64,000 bases of DNA, taken from contig NZ_JAOCQF010000002.1 in assembly GCF_025380365.1 (NCBI RefSeq), forward strand, positions 80,846 to 144,845, read 5' to 3'. A program made the position numbers and the translations under genes. Below the pieces are notes generated by a model. It saw nothing but the letters and a program-made list of their open reading frames with translations. It did not search any database and was not told the origin of the DNA. The stretch comes from Albidovulum sediminis. Lineage in GTDB: Bacteria > Pseudomonadota > Alphaproteobacteria > Rhodobacterales > Rhodobacteraceae. Every line of letters begins with the position of its first letter. The stretch's first letter is position 1. This document shows positions 26,653 to 34,914 of this stretch, one piece after another.

Positions 26653-27729
26653 ATGGCCGATTTCGACGCCCAGATCCGCGAAAGCCAGAAGCAGGTCCAG
26701 GATGCGCAGGCCCGGATCGCGGAGTTGACGACACGGATCGACAGCGCGCGGGCACGGCTGAAGACGGGCGACGACATCTCGATCGACATCGAGAATGCGA
26801 CGCTTGACGACGTGCACAAGCATGCCGAGATCATGAACGCCAACATCGCCGAACTGATCATGGGACTTGACGATGTGACGGCCGGATTTTCCCGCGATTT
26901 CGACGAGATGCGCAACAAGACGGGCTGGGAAAGCTTCGTCGGCATGTTCTCCAAGGGCAAGTCCGAGGCGATGCGGCAGGAGCGGCTGCGCGGCGCTTCG
27001 ATCGACGACAAGCTGCAGGACCTGATCGCCAAGTCCGACACGATCGTGCGGTTGCTTGAGGGGCAGCTGGCGGTCCTCAACGACCACAAGGGCCGGGTCG
27101 AGACGAACCTCACGGAGACGCTTTCGGACCGCGAGGTCACCGTGGCCGACCTGGAGCGGCTGCGCGCCGACATCCTGGCGATGGACCCGAAGATCATCGA
27201 GATCGAGAACCGGATCGCGGTCGAGCAGGACGCGGCGACGCGCACGAGGCTGGAAAGCGAGCTTGCCGAACTGAATACCCGCTACAACGCGATGGTGCAG
27301 GACGAGCAGGTAAAGCTCGCGAAGTCGCAGACGCTGGAACGCTATATCGAGAAGGGCAAGACCTGGGTCGACAGCCTGCAGAACCAGGCGGCGACGCAGA
27401 TGGTGCTGATCAACAAGCTGCAGACCGACACCCGCCAGCGGGTCGTCCTATACGACGCGCTGACCAAGAGCCTCAAGACCGCGCAGCAGCAGGACGTGGC
27501 CCACCGCATCAACGAGATCGGGGTGAAGACCGACCAGGAGGCGCAGGCGGCCATGGCCGGGATCGGATCGGCCACCAACCAGCGCATGGCCGAGATGATG
27601 GAGGCGCACGAGGACCAGATGGTCTTTGCCCGAAAGGTGCTGGCCGAGAAGGCGAAAGCCGACGAACGTTTTGCACGGCGGTTCCAGGCCATTGTCGAGA
27701 AGCACGACAAGAACCTTTATGGTGGGTAA
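26653..27729 (+). CDS. Long coiled-coil protein, first gene of the AAA+ cassette
   Basis: 358 residues, almost all helical and highly charged, with no signal peptide or membrane helix. Heptad-like stretches cover about 1-45 (QIRESQKQVQDAQARIAELT), 110-250 (LADLERL-type and RTRLESELAELNTRYNAMVQ) and 255-300 (YIEKGKTWVDSLQNQAATQM). The overall pattern recalls TelA-type helical proteins, but I see no diagnostic motif and do not assign it. Gene 2 starts immediately after its stop codon, and five more genes follow on the same strand, so it probably works with the AAA+ protein as scaffold or partner. Confidence 0.7.
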   Translation: MADFDAQIRESQKQVQDAQARIAELTTRIDSARARLKTGDDISIDIENATLDDVHKHAEIMNANIAELIMGLDDVTAGFSRDFDEMRNKTGWESFVGMFSKGKSEAMRQERLRGASIDDKLQDLIAKSDTIVRLLEGQLAVLNDHKGRVETNLTETLSDREVTVADLERLRADILAMDPKIIEIENRIAVEQDAATRTRLESELAELNTRYNAMVQDEQVKLAKSQTLERYIEKGKTWVDSLQNQAATQMVLINKLQTDTRQRVVLYDALTKSLKTAQQQDVAHRINEIGVKTDQEAQAAMAGIGSATNQRMAEMMEAHEDQMVFARKVLAEKAKADERFARRFQAIVEKHDKNLYGG

Positions 27730-28857
27730 GTGCCCGACCTTGACCTGACCACGGACCACAAGGCGCTCGACGACGATCTGGCCGCGCGACGCTACTTCGC
27801 GAAGTTCGAGCGCATCACCGGCCTGCTGGCCGGTGTCGCGGAGGCGATGGAGAAAGACCGTGCGTTGTCGGCGCTGGAAAGCGATGCGACCCAGGCGCAT
27901 GTCCGGGCGATCGCGGCGACGTTCCGGGCGCTCAGCCTGAAGTACCTCGTGTCGGGCCGGATCGAGGGGATCGGCCAGCGGCACCTGACGATCGACCTGC
28001 ATGAAAGCGGCTTCCCGATCTTTCAGGAGATCGTGACCATGGCCAATGACGCGGCGCAGGCGGCCAAGCACTTGGCGGGCATGCCCGATGCGGCGCGCCT
28101 GAAGGACGAGATGGTGCGCCAGATCGTGGGCGAGCGGGTGGTGCCGACGCGGCTGCAATACGCGATGTCGCAGCGGCTTTACTACGAGGCGCTGGTGCGG
28201 GGCGGGCTTTTCTTCGCGCAGATGCATCCGGAGGCGCAGTTCATCGCCGAGGCGCCGGGCGGGCGGCGGCGGTTCCTGATTCATTGGGGTGTCTACGACA
28301 GCCAGTTGAACGTGCCCGTCCTCTACCTGCTCGACGCCGAGGATTCGGGCAGGAAGGCGCTGCCGCTCGACGAGGGGCGCTGGCCCGAGGTGCAGGCACA
28401 CCTGCTGGCGCAGTCCGTCGGCGGGCTCAAGCTCCTGACGATTGCTAAGGGGTTCGACGCGGATTTCGCGGACCTGCACCCCAAACGGCTGCGCCGGATC
28501 CATCTTGGGCCGATGTATTCCTCGGCCTTCACCTTGCAGACCGGCCCGATCCGCGAGGTGCTGGAGGAGGCGCGGTCGCCCACGGGCGAGGACTGGGCGC
28601 TGGCCTGGACCGTCGAGGAACTGGAAAGCGAGCGGGTCGAGGTCGAGAAGGGCTGGTTCTCGTCGAGCGAGCGGCAGATCTTCCGCCTCGACCCCTTGGC
28701 CGGGCTTGGTCCCGATACGGGCGCCACGCGGATCACCCGGTCGATGATCCTGCCGCAGCGGCCGTTCCAGGTTCTGGCCGAGAAGGATCCCGAGGGATTC
28801 CGCGCGGTCCGCAAGTTCGTCGTCGGCAGGGAAGGCCGGGTGCTGGTCTATGGCTGA
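27730..28857 (+). CDS. Cytoplasmic protein of unknown function, second gene of the AAA+ cassette
   Basis: 375 residues, soluble, no signal peptide. It starts at a GTG directly after the upstream TAA, with GGTGGG as ribosome site. Visible elements: a helical N-terminal third (FAKFERITGLLAGVAEAMEK), a central segment with YEALVRGGLFFAQMHPEAQF and RRFLIHWGVYDSQLNVPVLY, and a C-terminal part with AWTVEELESERVEVEKGWFS. No catalytic motif or known family is recognised. It is separated from the ATPase gene by 77 bases that hold repeat copy C. Confidence 0.65.
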   Translation: MPDLDLTTDHKALDDDLAARRYFAKFERITGLLAGVAEAMEKDRALSALESDATQAHVRAIAATFRALSLKYLVSGRIEGIGQRHLTIDLHESGFPIFQEIVTMANDAAQAAKHLAGMPDAARLKDEMVRQIVGERVVPTRLQYAMSQRLYYEALVRGGLFFAQMHPEAQFIAEAPGGRRRFLIHWGVYDSQLNVPVLYLLDAEDSGRKALPLDEGRWPEVQAHLLAQSVGGLKLLTIAKGFDADFADLHPKRLRRIHLGPMYSSAFTLQTGPIREVLEEARSPTGEDWALAWTVEELESERVEVEKGWFSSSERQIFRLDPLAGLGPDTGATRITRSMILPQRPFQVLAEKDPEGFRAVRKFVVGREGRVLVYG

Positions 28858-28863
28858 AGCGTG

Positions 28864-28918
28864 CCGGGGGGCTTTCTGCCCCCCGGACCCCCCGAGGATA
28901 CTTGGGAAAAGAAGAAAG
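28864..28918 (+). repeat. Intergenic hairpin repeat, copy C
   Basis: Stem CCGGGGGGC / GCCCCCCGG with loop TTTCT (28864-28886), then ACCCCCCGAGGATACTTGGG and AAAAGAAGAAAG. It lies inside the AAA+ cassette, between genes 2 and 3; the ribosome site of gene 3 (GAGGG) follows a few bases later. Confidence 0.85.
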
Positions 28919-28934
28919 GGTTCGAGGGTTATCG

Positions 28935-30875
28935 ATGACGGCGCCGCTGAACGAGATGGAACTGAAGGAAGCCGAGATCCGGGCGCATTATGCGTCTGCG
29001 ACCGAGATGCTGATGGGCATAGACCACGCGCCGCGCATCGGCACGCCCCGGCTTTCGCTCCCCGCCGCGGAGAAGTCGCCCGAGGTCGCCTCCATGCAGC
29101 GCCGCTTCCGTTCCACCACACCGGGGCTGGTGACGCGGTCGACGGCGCGGACCGAAGGGATTCGGCTGCTGGACCGGATCGCGGATACCGACGGAGACGA
29201 TCCGCTGACCTCGGCCACGCAGGCGGCGGTGGCGCACGGGCTGCGGCGGGCGCTGGCCATCGCGCTGGCGGTCGGCGAGCATTTCGCCGGCCAGACCGCG
29301 CTGGTCGAGTTGAAGAAGGCCAACCTCGAGAACCGCTTGCCGCGGGAACGCGCGACCGAGTTTTCCGAACTGCTCTCGGCCGAGGCGCTGGCCGTGCTCT
29401 ACACCTTCGGCAATGCGCTCGCCTATCTCCTGGCTGCGCAGGCGAGCGAGCAGGCGGTGGAGGTGGGTGCGGTCGAGGAGGTGCTGACCGACAACGCGCC
29501 GCTTGCCCTCCACGGCGCGCTCTGGGAACTGGACCAGAAGATCGGGCTGCACGCAACGACCGAGGCGCTTCTGGTCGCCACGGTGCTGGGTTTTGCCGAG
29601 CAGCTGATGGCGAAGGTGCGCGCCCGGGCGGAGGGCGCGCCGCGGCTGGCCACCTTCACCGGCGCCAACTATCGCGTCAAGGCCGACGATTTCCCGATCT
29701 CGGGGTTTGAGCCGGCCCGCAAGGCGCGCGGGTCGACGCTTGTGATGACCTTCAGAAAACCGAACGAGGTCGTCGGCAACCACATCGCCAAGTATCAGGC
29801 GATGCGGCTCGCGAAGATGCTGATGGCCTACGACTTCGAGAAGCGGCTGAACCCCTTCGCCGAGATGGGCGGCTTCATCTTCACCTTCATGGGCGACGGC
29901 AAGCCGGGGACCGGCAAGACGACGCTGATCCAGATGATGGCAGGGCTTCTGAACGACTACTGCCAGGTGGCGAAGTATCCGTTCCGCTACCAGAACCTGT
30001 CGATCGACAATGTGGATTCGTATCAGGGCAAGTCGGGGCAGAACGCGAAGGCTTTCATCACCAACGTGATGGACCCCGCGGTCATCGGATTCGGCACCAT
30101 TGACGACATCGACCAGGTGGCGGGCAAGCGCGGCGACCGCCAGTCGAGCGCGGGCCAGCAGGAGATCACGGCGGTGCTGATGGAGGCCTTTGCAGGCGCC
30201 AATACGGTCGTGCGGGGCAACTGCACCTTCGGCATGTTCTCCAACTACCCCGAGAACGTGGACGACGCGCTGCGGCAGCGGGCCGGGGCGCGGTTTCTGG
30301 TCGACGGGCCGCAGACGCGGGAGGATTACATCGACATCCTGGCGCTGCTCCTGGGCAAGAACCACGCGATCCCGCTGGGGAACCACGAGCTTTACGCCGC
30401 GCAGGAGATCAAGCGGGCGGTGGCGGAGAGCTTCGAGAAACATGCGCGCCCGGCCGAGGACGGGCTGGTGCAGGTGTTCGAGGCGGTCCGGGCGCGGATC
30501 GGCGAACTGGACACGATCGCCAAGCTGGGCGCCTACCTCAAGGCGATCCAGGAGGCGGACGAGCGTTTCACCGGCCGCGCGATCAAGAACATCACCGACG
30601 CGGTGAAGGTCCGCGCGATGGACTTCGAACTGCCCGACGAATGGATGGAGCAGCCGGAGCTGTTCCTGTTCAAGGGCTATGACGAGAAGCGCGCGATGAT
30701 CACCGAACTGCGCCGGCCGATCACCGTCGAGATGGTGGTGCAGGAGATCAACCGCTACGCCGACAGCGAGTTCCGCTATGCCGACAAGTCTGACGAGGTG
30801 GCCATCGAGGGGGCCGTCAGGGACATGCGGCGGATGGAGGAGGCCAAGCGGCGGTATCTGGAGGGGAAGGGGTGA
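28935..30875 (+). CDS. AAA+ family ATPase of an uncharacterised cassette
   Basis: 646 residues. The N-terminal 300 are helical without recognised domains. The AAA+ core follows: Walker A MGDGKPGTGKTTL near 319-330, Walker B with sensor region FGTIDDIDQVAGKRGDRQSS near 385-400, and a likely arginine finger in ALRQRAGARFLVDGP near 446. A helical C-terminal lid region runs to the end. The ATP-binding core looks like a MoxR/dynein-type remodelling ATPase that removes or reshapes a partner; partners are presumably encoded alongside. GAGGG lies six bases before the ATG at 28935. Its stop overlaps the next start (TGATG). Confidence 0.8.
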   Translation: MTAPLNEMELKEAEIRAHYASATEMLMGIDHAPRIGTPRLSLPAAEKSPEVASMQRRFRSTTPGLVTRSTARTEGIRLLDRIADTDGDDPLTSATQAAVAHGLRRALAIALAVGEHFAGQTALVELKKANLENRLPRERATEFSELLSAEALAVLYTFGNALAYLLAAQASEQAVEVGAVEEVLTDNAPLALHGALWELDQKIGLHATTEALLVATVLGFAEQLMAKVRARAEGAPRLATFTGANYRVKADDFPISGFEPARKARGSTLVMTFRKPNEVVGNHIAKYQAMRLAKMLMAYDFEKRLNPFAEMGGFIFTFMGDGKPGTGKTTLIQMMAGLLNDYCQVAKYPFRYQNLSIDNVDSYQGKSGQNAKAFITNVMDPAVIGFGTIDDIDQVAGKRGDRQSSAGQQEITAVLMEAFAGANTVVRGNCTFGMFSNYPENVDDALRQRAGARFLVDGPQTREDYIDILALLLGKNHAIPLGNHELYAAQEIKRAVAESFEKHARPAEDGLVQVFEAVRARIGELDTIAKLGAYLKAIQEADERFTGRAIKNITDAVKVRAMDFELPDEWMEQPELFLFKGYDEKRAMITELRRPITVEMVVQEINRYADSEFRYADKSDEVAIEGAVRDMRRMEEAKRRYLEGKG

Positions 30876-31492
30876 TGGGCCCGGAGTCTTGGAGTGCGCT
30901 GGCGAACTGGGTGATGGCTGGCGCAGCGGTCTTGGCGGCGTGCGCCGCACGGTCAGGTTTGAACTCGTGGAAGAACCAAAACATTTGGACTGCTGACGCC
31001 GAGTTAGCTCGTCGTATCTTGATCGCGCTGTATCGGTTTCGTGACTCACTCTATGCAGTAAGACATCCTGCTATGTTTGCTGGTGAAATGCGCTTGGATG
31101 CCGAACAGGAATCAAAGCTTTCGGAAGTGGAGCAGCGTCAGGAAAGTGTGAGAAGTGCCTATTCAAGGCGGTGGTCGCGCCATCAGGAGCAAGCAATCGA
31201 GCTATCATCCCTGATGATCGAAGCGGATGCGGTGTGGGGTGAAGAACTTTCCAAAAAAGTATCTGAACTGAGGAAGCTTGAGCGCGAACTCTGGGCCTAC
31301 ATCAATCTTTACCTCGATGCGCACTACAGCAGAGACACCGAGCTGGCTCGCGAGTATCGCAAGATCCTCAAAGGGGAGCGGAATATCCTCTACGACATGT
31401 TGAAAGAGGACGACGTGTTTCGGATGGATTTCGTGAAGGCGCTAGCGCCAGTGGAGCGCTACCTGCGAGGCAAGTTGGGGCGAGGCAGATGA
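30875..31492 (+). CDS. Low-GC membrane-anchored helical protein inserted in the cassette
   Basis: 205 residues. One N-terminal membrane segment (about 13-28, WVMAGAAVLAACAARSGL), followed by charged helices (LARRILIALYRFRDSLYAVR, QESKLSEVEQRQESVRSAYS, KKVSELRKLERELWAYINLY). From about 30955 to 31480 the GC content is near 50 percent (29 of 60 in 31021-31080) against about two-thirds on both sides, and codon use shifts accordingly. It overlaps the ATPase stop by one base and the next start by four (ATGA). Small proteins of this shape are common in accessory DNA (inference). Function unknown. Confidence 0.75.
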   Translation: MGPESWSALANWVMAGAAVLAACAARSGLNSWKNQNIWTADAELARRILIALYRFRDSLYAVRHPAMFAGEMRLDAEQESKLSEVEQRQESVRSAYSRRWSRHQEQAIELSSLMIEADAVWGEELSKKVSELRKLERELWAYINLYLDAHYSRDTELAREYRKILKGERNILYDMLKEDDVFRMDFVKALAPVERYLRGKLGRGR

Positions 31493-32835
31493 ACCGCCTC
31501 ATCACCCGCGGCCTGATGTTCGGCAACCTGATCCCGGTGGACAGCCCCGCCCTTGTCGAACGCTACAACCGGGCGCTGAAGGCGCTGACGGGGAAGACCA
31601 CCGCGCTGGCCGACTTCCACATCGACCTGTCGGGGTATTCGCCGGAAATCGGCGACGAGCTGGGCGATGACCTCTACCTCAACCGGAACGGCTGCAACCG
31701 GCAGTTCATCCTGCTGACCACCGACCAGAAGACCGCGCCGCTCCTGAACGCGAAGTTCTCCACCTCGCGCGGGATCCTCACCCGCTTCATCGAGGAGAAC
31801 GAGGCGGAGCTGTTCACGCTGACCGCGCGGGACGCGGTGGCCGGCGAACTGGAAAACACCGTCTTCGACCTGACCGAGCCGAAGCGGCTGTTCGACATCC
31901 GCCGCGTCACGGTCGTCGCCGACACCACCGGCAACCATATCGCCGAGGGGCGCAGGCTTTCCCAGCTTGTCGAACGGTTCCGGACCGAGGAGGACGGCTG
32001 GTGGGACGATGTGCTGATCGCCGAGATGATCGGCCTGGCGGCAAAGACCGGCGATGTGACGAAGAATCCGGTGGCGCTGAAATCCACGGTGTTCGAGCAG
32101 GGCAATTTCTGGACTGCGCATTTCGGCGGCGTCTACCTGTTCCGGGACATGGAGCATCCAGCCGCCATCTCGGTCGGCCCGAAGGAGAAGCTGGGGCCCC
32201 TGCCGGTCAAGCATGTCTTCGACCTCGAGGATCGCAACCAGGTCGCCCAGTTCCTTGAGCTGAACAACCTGGTGGAGCCCATCGTGAACGCGCGCGGCCT
32301 CGACGCCGGGGCGGTGCTGCGCCAGAAGATGGACTTCATCCTGGTCGATGCCGCCGCCCGGCTTGGCCTCGACACCGGCGCGGGCACAAGGCGCGACCTG
32401 CGCCAGATTGCCGGCACGTTGGGCAACCGCCTGCCGGAGGAGTTCGAGGGGCTTGCCGCCCTTCTGCGCTGGGTCGAGACCGGGGGCCGGTGGCCGCGCA
32501 TCACCTCGGCCCATCCGGCGTATTTCTACACGCTCCGGTCCCGGCCCCATAAAGACCGCGACCTTGTGAACATGCTCCTGTCGGAGCTTTCGCCACTGGA
32601 CGTTCGCCAGCTTTTCATCTGCCACAAGGAACTGTTCTACGACATCTACCGGGCCTGGCCGGACGCGAAGAAGGACTTCGTCGCCGACTTCCTGGCGCGC
32701 GAATACCAGATGGACAAGAACGGCACCCGCCGCGCGCTGTTCGGGGACGAACCGCCGATGACGCCCGGACCCTGGGATCGTGATATCGTCGGGACCGTGG
32801 GCCCGTGGGGCGCGGTCAGGAGGGAGCGAAGATGA
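31489..32835 (+). CDS. DUF6638-like protein of the AAA+ cassette
   Basis: 448 residues, cytoplasmic. It starts MNRLITRGLMFGNLIPVDSP and contains IDLSGYSPEIGDELGDDLYL, CNRQFILLTTDQKTAPLLNA and KFSTSRGILTRFIEENEAEL, which I associate with DUF6638 proteins from alphaproteobacteria; the family has no known function. The C-terminal part has LFICHKELFYDIYRAWPDAK. No catalytic signature is visible. It overlaps the genes on both sides by four bases, implying coupled translation and a stoichiometric partner role with the ATPase. Confidence 0.7.
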   Translation: MNRLITRGLMFGNLIPVDSPALVERYNRALKALTGKTTALADFHIDLSGYSPEIGDELGDDLYLNRNGCNRQFILLTTDQKTAPLLNAKFSTSRGILTRFIEENEAELFTLTARDAVAGELENTVFDLTEPKRLFDIRRVTVVADTTGNHIAEGRRLSQLVERFRTEEDGWWDDVLIAEMIGLAAKTGDVTKNPVALKSTVFEQGNFWTAHFGGVYLFRDMEHPAAISVGPKEKLGPLPVKHVFDLEDRNQVAQFLELNNLVEPIVNARGLDAGAVLRQKMDFILVDAAARLGLDTGAGTRRDLRQIAGTLGNRLPEEFEGLAALLRWVETGGRWPRITSAHPAYFYTLRSRPHKDRDLVNMLLSELSPLDVRQLFICHKELFYDIYRAWPDAKKDFVADFLAREYQMDKNGTRRALFGDEPPMTPGPWDRDIVGTVGPWGAVRRERR

Positions 32836-33107
32836 TCGGTTTTGTCCGCCTCGCCATATTCGGCTTCATCGGCATGACCATCGCCTATCTCCTCCTGTCG
32901 GTCTATTCCCGCTCGGTCGAGCGCGAGCGGCTGGAGAAGGAATGGGACGGCGACCCCGCGAACGGGGATGACCCGGACGCGCGCGATGCCTATATCGAGA
33001 CGGGCCTGGCCGACTATCGCCGGAGCCTGCGCCGGAAGCTGATCTGGCTTGTCTACGTCATCCCGACCCTTGTCGTGCTGACGCTGCTTTACCTGAACGA
33101 TACGTGA
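32832..33107 (+). CDS. Small two-helix membrane protein of the AAA+ cassette
   Basis: 91 residues with two transmembrane helices, about 3-24 (GFVRLAIFGFIGMTIAYLLL) and 68-88 (KLIWLVYVIPTLVVLTLLYL). The acidic segment between them (EWDGDPANGDDPDARDAYIE) and the Arg/Lys-rich boundaries would place the loop in the cytoplasm if charge rules hold. The ATG at 32832 overlaps the previous stop (ATGA), and AGGAGG lies upstream. Likely part of a membrane complex with the next gene product. Confidence 0.75.
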   Translation: MIGFVRLAIFGFIGMTIAYLLLSVYSRSVERERLEKEWDGDPANGDDPDARDAYIETGLADYRRSLRRKLIWLVYVIPTLVVLTLLYLNDT

Positions 33108-33114
33108 GGCGACG

Positions 33115-33789
33115 ATGAGATACGCGAAATGGACCATCCTCACTTTGCTGGCGCTGACCGTCTTCGGCTTTTTCCACTACACGCTGCCACAGCACGACAT
33201 CGTGCGGATCGTGAACACGTATCAGGAACGGCAGGACCTGGACGACTGGACGCGGATCTTCTGGGCCAGCCCGGACGATCAGGCCACCGGCCTGATCAAT
33301 CGCGACGTGCAGTTCATCCAGGCTGTGGACGCGGACGGCAAGCCGCATGTCTACCGCAATGAGGATACGGGCTGGTCCTGGCCGCCCTATTTCAAGTTCG
33401 ACACCGCCAACCTCCAGACCCAGGCCGAGGATCTGAAATCCACCGCCGAGGCGCCGAAATGGGTTTCCGTCACCCACTACGGCTGGCGCATCGTCTATCT
33501 CTCGACCTTCCCGAACGCGATTTCTGTCAGGCCGGTGGAAGGGCCGGACGCCACCATCATTCCCTGGGTCAACATCGTTATCCTGACATTCCTTGCGGTT
33601 ATCCTGTTCATGCTCCGCCGCATGTGGCTCCAGTTCCGCGAACGCATGATCGACCCGATGGTCGAGGACGCGGAGGAAGCCTGGGACAGCGTCGATGCCC
33701 GCGCCGATCAGGCGGCGGCGAAGGCCCGCGGGCTCTGGGGCCGGTTCCGGGCTTGGCTCGACACCTGGAAGGGGAGACCGCGGCGTTAA
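33115..33789 (+). CDS. DUF1523-family membrane protein
   Basis: 224 residues. An N-terminal hydrophobic helix (WTILTLLALTVFGFFHYTLP), a periplasmic-type domain with TYQERQDLDDWTRIFWASPD and VSVTHYGWRIVYLSTFPNAI, a second helix near 150-170 (IPWVNIVILTFLAVILFMLR) and a cytoplasmic tail. The core matches what I know of DUF1523, widespread in Rhodobacterales and uncharacterised. It closes the seven-gene cassette, 7 bases after the preceding gene. The pattern suggests it senses or contacts the periplasm. Confidence 0.75.
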   Translation: MRYAKWTILTLLALTVFGFFHYTLPQHDIVRIVNTYQERQDLDDWTRIFWASPDDQATGLINRDVQFIQAVDADGKPHVYRNEDTGWSWPPYFKFDTANLQTQAEDLKSTAEAPKWVSVTHYGWRIVYLSTFPNAISVRPVEGPDATIIPWVNIVILTFLAVILFMLRRMWLQFRERMIDPMVEDAEEAWDSVDARADQAAAKARGLWGRFRAWLDTWKGRPRR

Positions 33790-33794
33790 AATCC

Positions 33795-33808
33795 TGACCG
33801 TGTGGTCA
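33795..33808. promoter_or_regulatory. Palindrome TGACC-N4-GGTCA upstream of deoC, candidate operator
   Basis: TGACCGTGTGGTCA, perfect 5-base arms around GTGT. The form resembles sites of TetR-family repressors. It lies 83 bases before the deoC start and 6 after the DUF1523 stop. No regulator gene is adjacent. Confidence 0.4.
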
Positions 33809-33890
33809 AATTCCTTCGTTGCGAAGGGGCGCGACATTCGCTAGCGTCCCGCGGTATGATCGCCGTGACAACGCAGCCAGAGGTGCGCCC

Positions 33891-34865
33891 ATGACGGCCG
33901 AACGGGCCCAGCCCCTGTCGCACAACCAGCGCAATCCGGGCGTTCCCCTGACGCTCGACTGGTTCGACCACATCGCGGTGAACACTCCGGCCGCCGAACG
34001 CCGTGCGGCGACGTTGACGACGCGACGGACGGTGAAGAAGGAATGGCAGGCGGCCTGGCTCGTGAATGCAATCCGCTGCATGGACCTGACCACGCTCGCG
34101 GGCGACGATACACCGGACCGGGTGCGCCGGCTGTGCGCAAAGGCGCGCCAGCCCGTGGCCGATCACATCATGGCGGGCCTTGGCCTTGACCGGCTGACGA
34201 CGGGTGCGGTCTGCGTCTATCCCACGATGGTCTCCCCCGCGGTCAAGGCGCTGGCGGGCAGCGGCATTCCAGTCGCCTCGGTCGCGACCGGCTTTCCGGC
34301 GGGGCTGATGCCCCTGAACCTGCGCCTGGCAGAGATCCTCTATGCCGTCGATCAGGGGGCGGAGGAAATCGACATCGTCATCACCCGCGCCCATGTCCTC
34401 GACGCCAACTGGTCAGCACTCTACGACGAGATCGCCGCCATGCGTGAGGCCTGCGGGCCCGCCCACCTGAAGGCGATCCTCGCCACGGGCGACCTGAAGA
34501 CGCTGCGCAATGTCTACAAGGCGTCGATGGTCGCCATGCAGGCCGGCGCGGACTTCATCAAGACCTCGACCGGGAAGGAGGGCGTGAACGCCACGCTGCC
34601 CGTTTCGCTCGTCATGGCGCGGGCGCTGCGCGACTACGGCGCGCGCACGGGCTTTCGCGTGGGGTTCAAGCCCGCGGGAGGCATGAAGACGGCGAAGGAC
34701 GCCCTCGCCTGGCAGATATTGATGAAAGAGGAACTGGGCAACGACTGGCTGCGCCCCGATCTCTTCCGTCTCGGCGCGTCCTCGATGCTTGCCGATATCG
34801 AACGCCAACTGGAACATCACCTGACCGGGCGCTACGCGGCCTCGTCCCGCCATGCGCTGGCATGA
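33891..34865 (+). CDS. deoC: Deoxyribose-phosphate aldolase DeoC
   Basis: 324 residues, the longer form of the family. It splits 2-deoxyribose 5-phosphate into glyceraldehyde 3-phosphate and acetaldehyde, the last step of deoxynucleoside catabolism. Schiff-base Lys in GADFIKTSTGKEG near 220; second active-site Lys in VGFKPAGGMKTAKDA near 255; LKAILATGDLKTLRNV near 200. The start is the ATG at 33891. The aldehyde dehydrogenase gene 50 bases downstream would consume the acetaldehyde. Confidence 0.93.
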   Translation: MTAERAQPLSHNQRNPGVPLTLDWFDHIAVNTPAAERRAATLTTRRTVKKEWQAAWLVNAIRCMDLTTLAGDDTPDRVRRLCAKARQPVADHIMAGLGLDRLTTGAVCVYPTMVSPAVKALAGSGIPVASVATGFPAGLMPLNLRLAEILYAVDQGAEEIDIVITRAHVLDANWSALYDEIAAMREACGPAHLKAILATGDLKTLRNVYKASMVAMQAGADFIKTSTGKEGVNATLPVSLVMARALRDYGARTGFRVGFKPAGGMKTAKDALAWQILMKEELGNDWLRPDLFRLGASSMLADIERQLEHHLTGRYAASSRHALA

Positions 34866-34914
34866 GCGGGGTGGAACCGACCTTCAGACCCGGAACAACA
34901 GACAGAGCGAGCCG

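Noticed and set aside
28929-31049. A 706-residue antisense open frame opposite the AAA+ ATPase
   Set aside because: Low-complexity composition and no domain; the plus strand encodes Walker A and B motifs with coupled neighbours.
26653-33789. Calling the AAA+ cassette an antiphage system
   Set aside because: No nuclease, protease, reverse transcriptase, NADase or toxin motif, and most genes have host-like GC. Left as unknown function.
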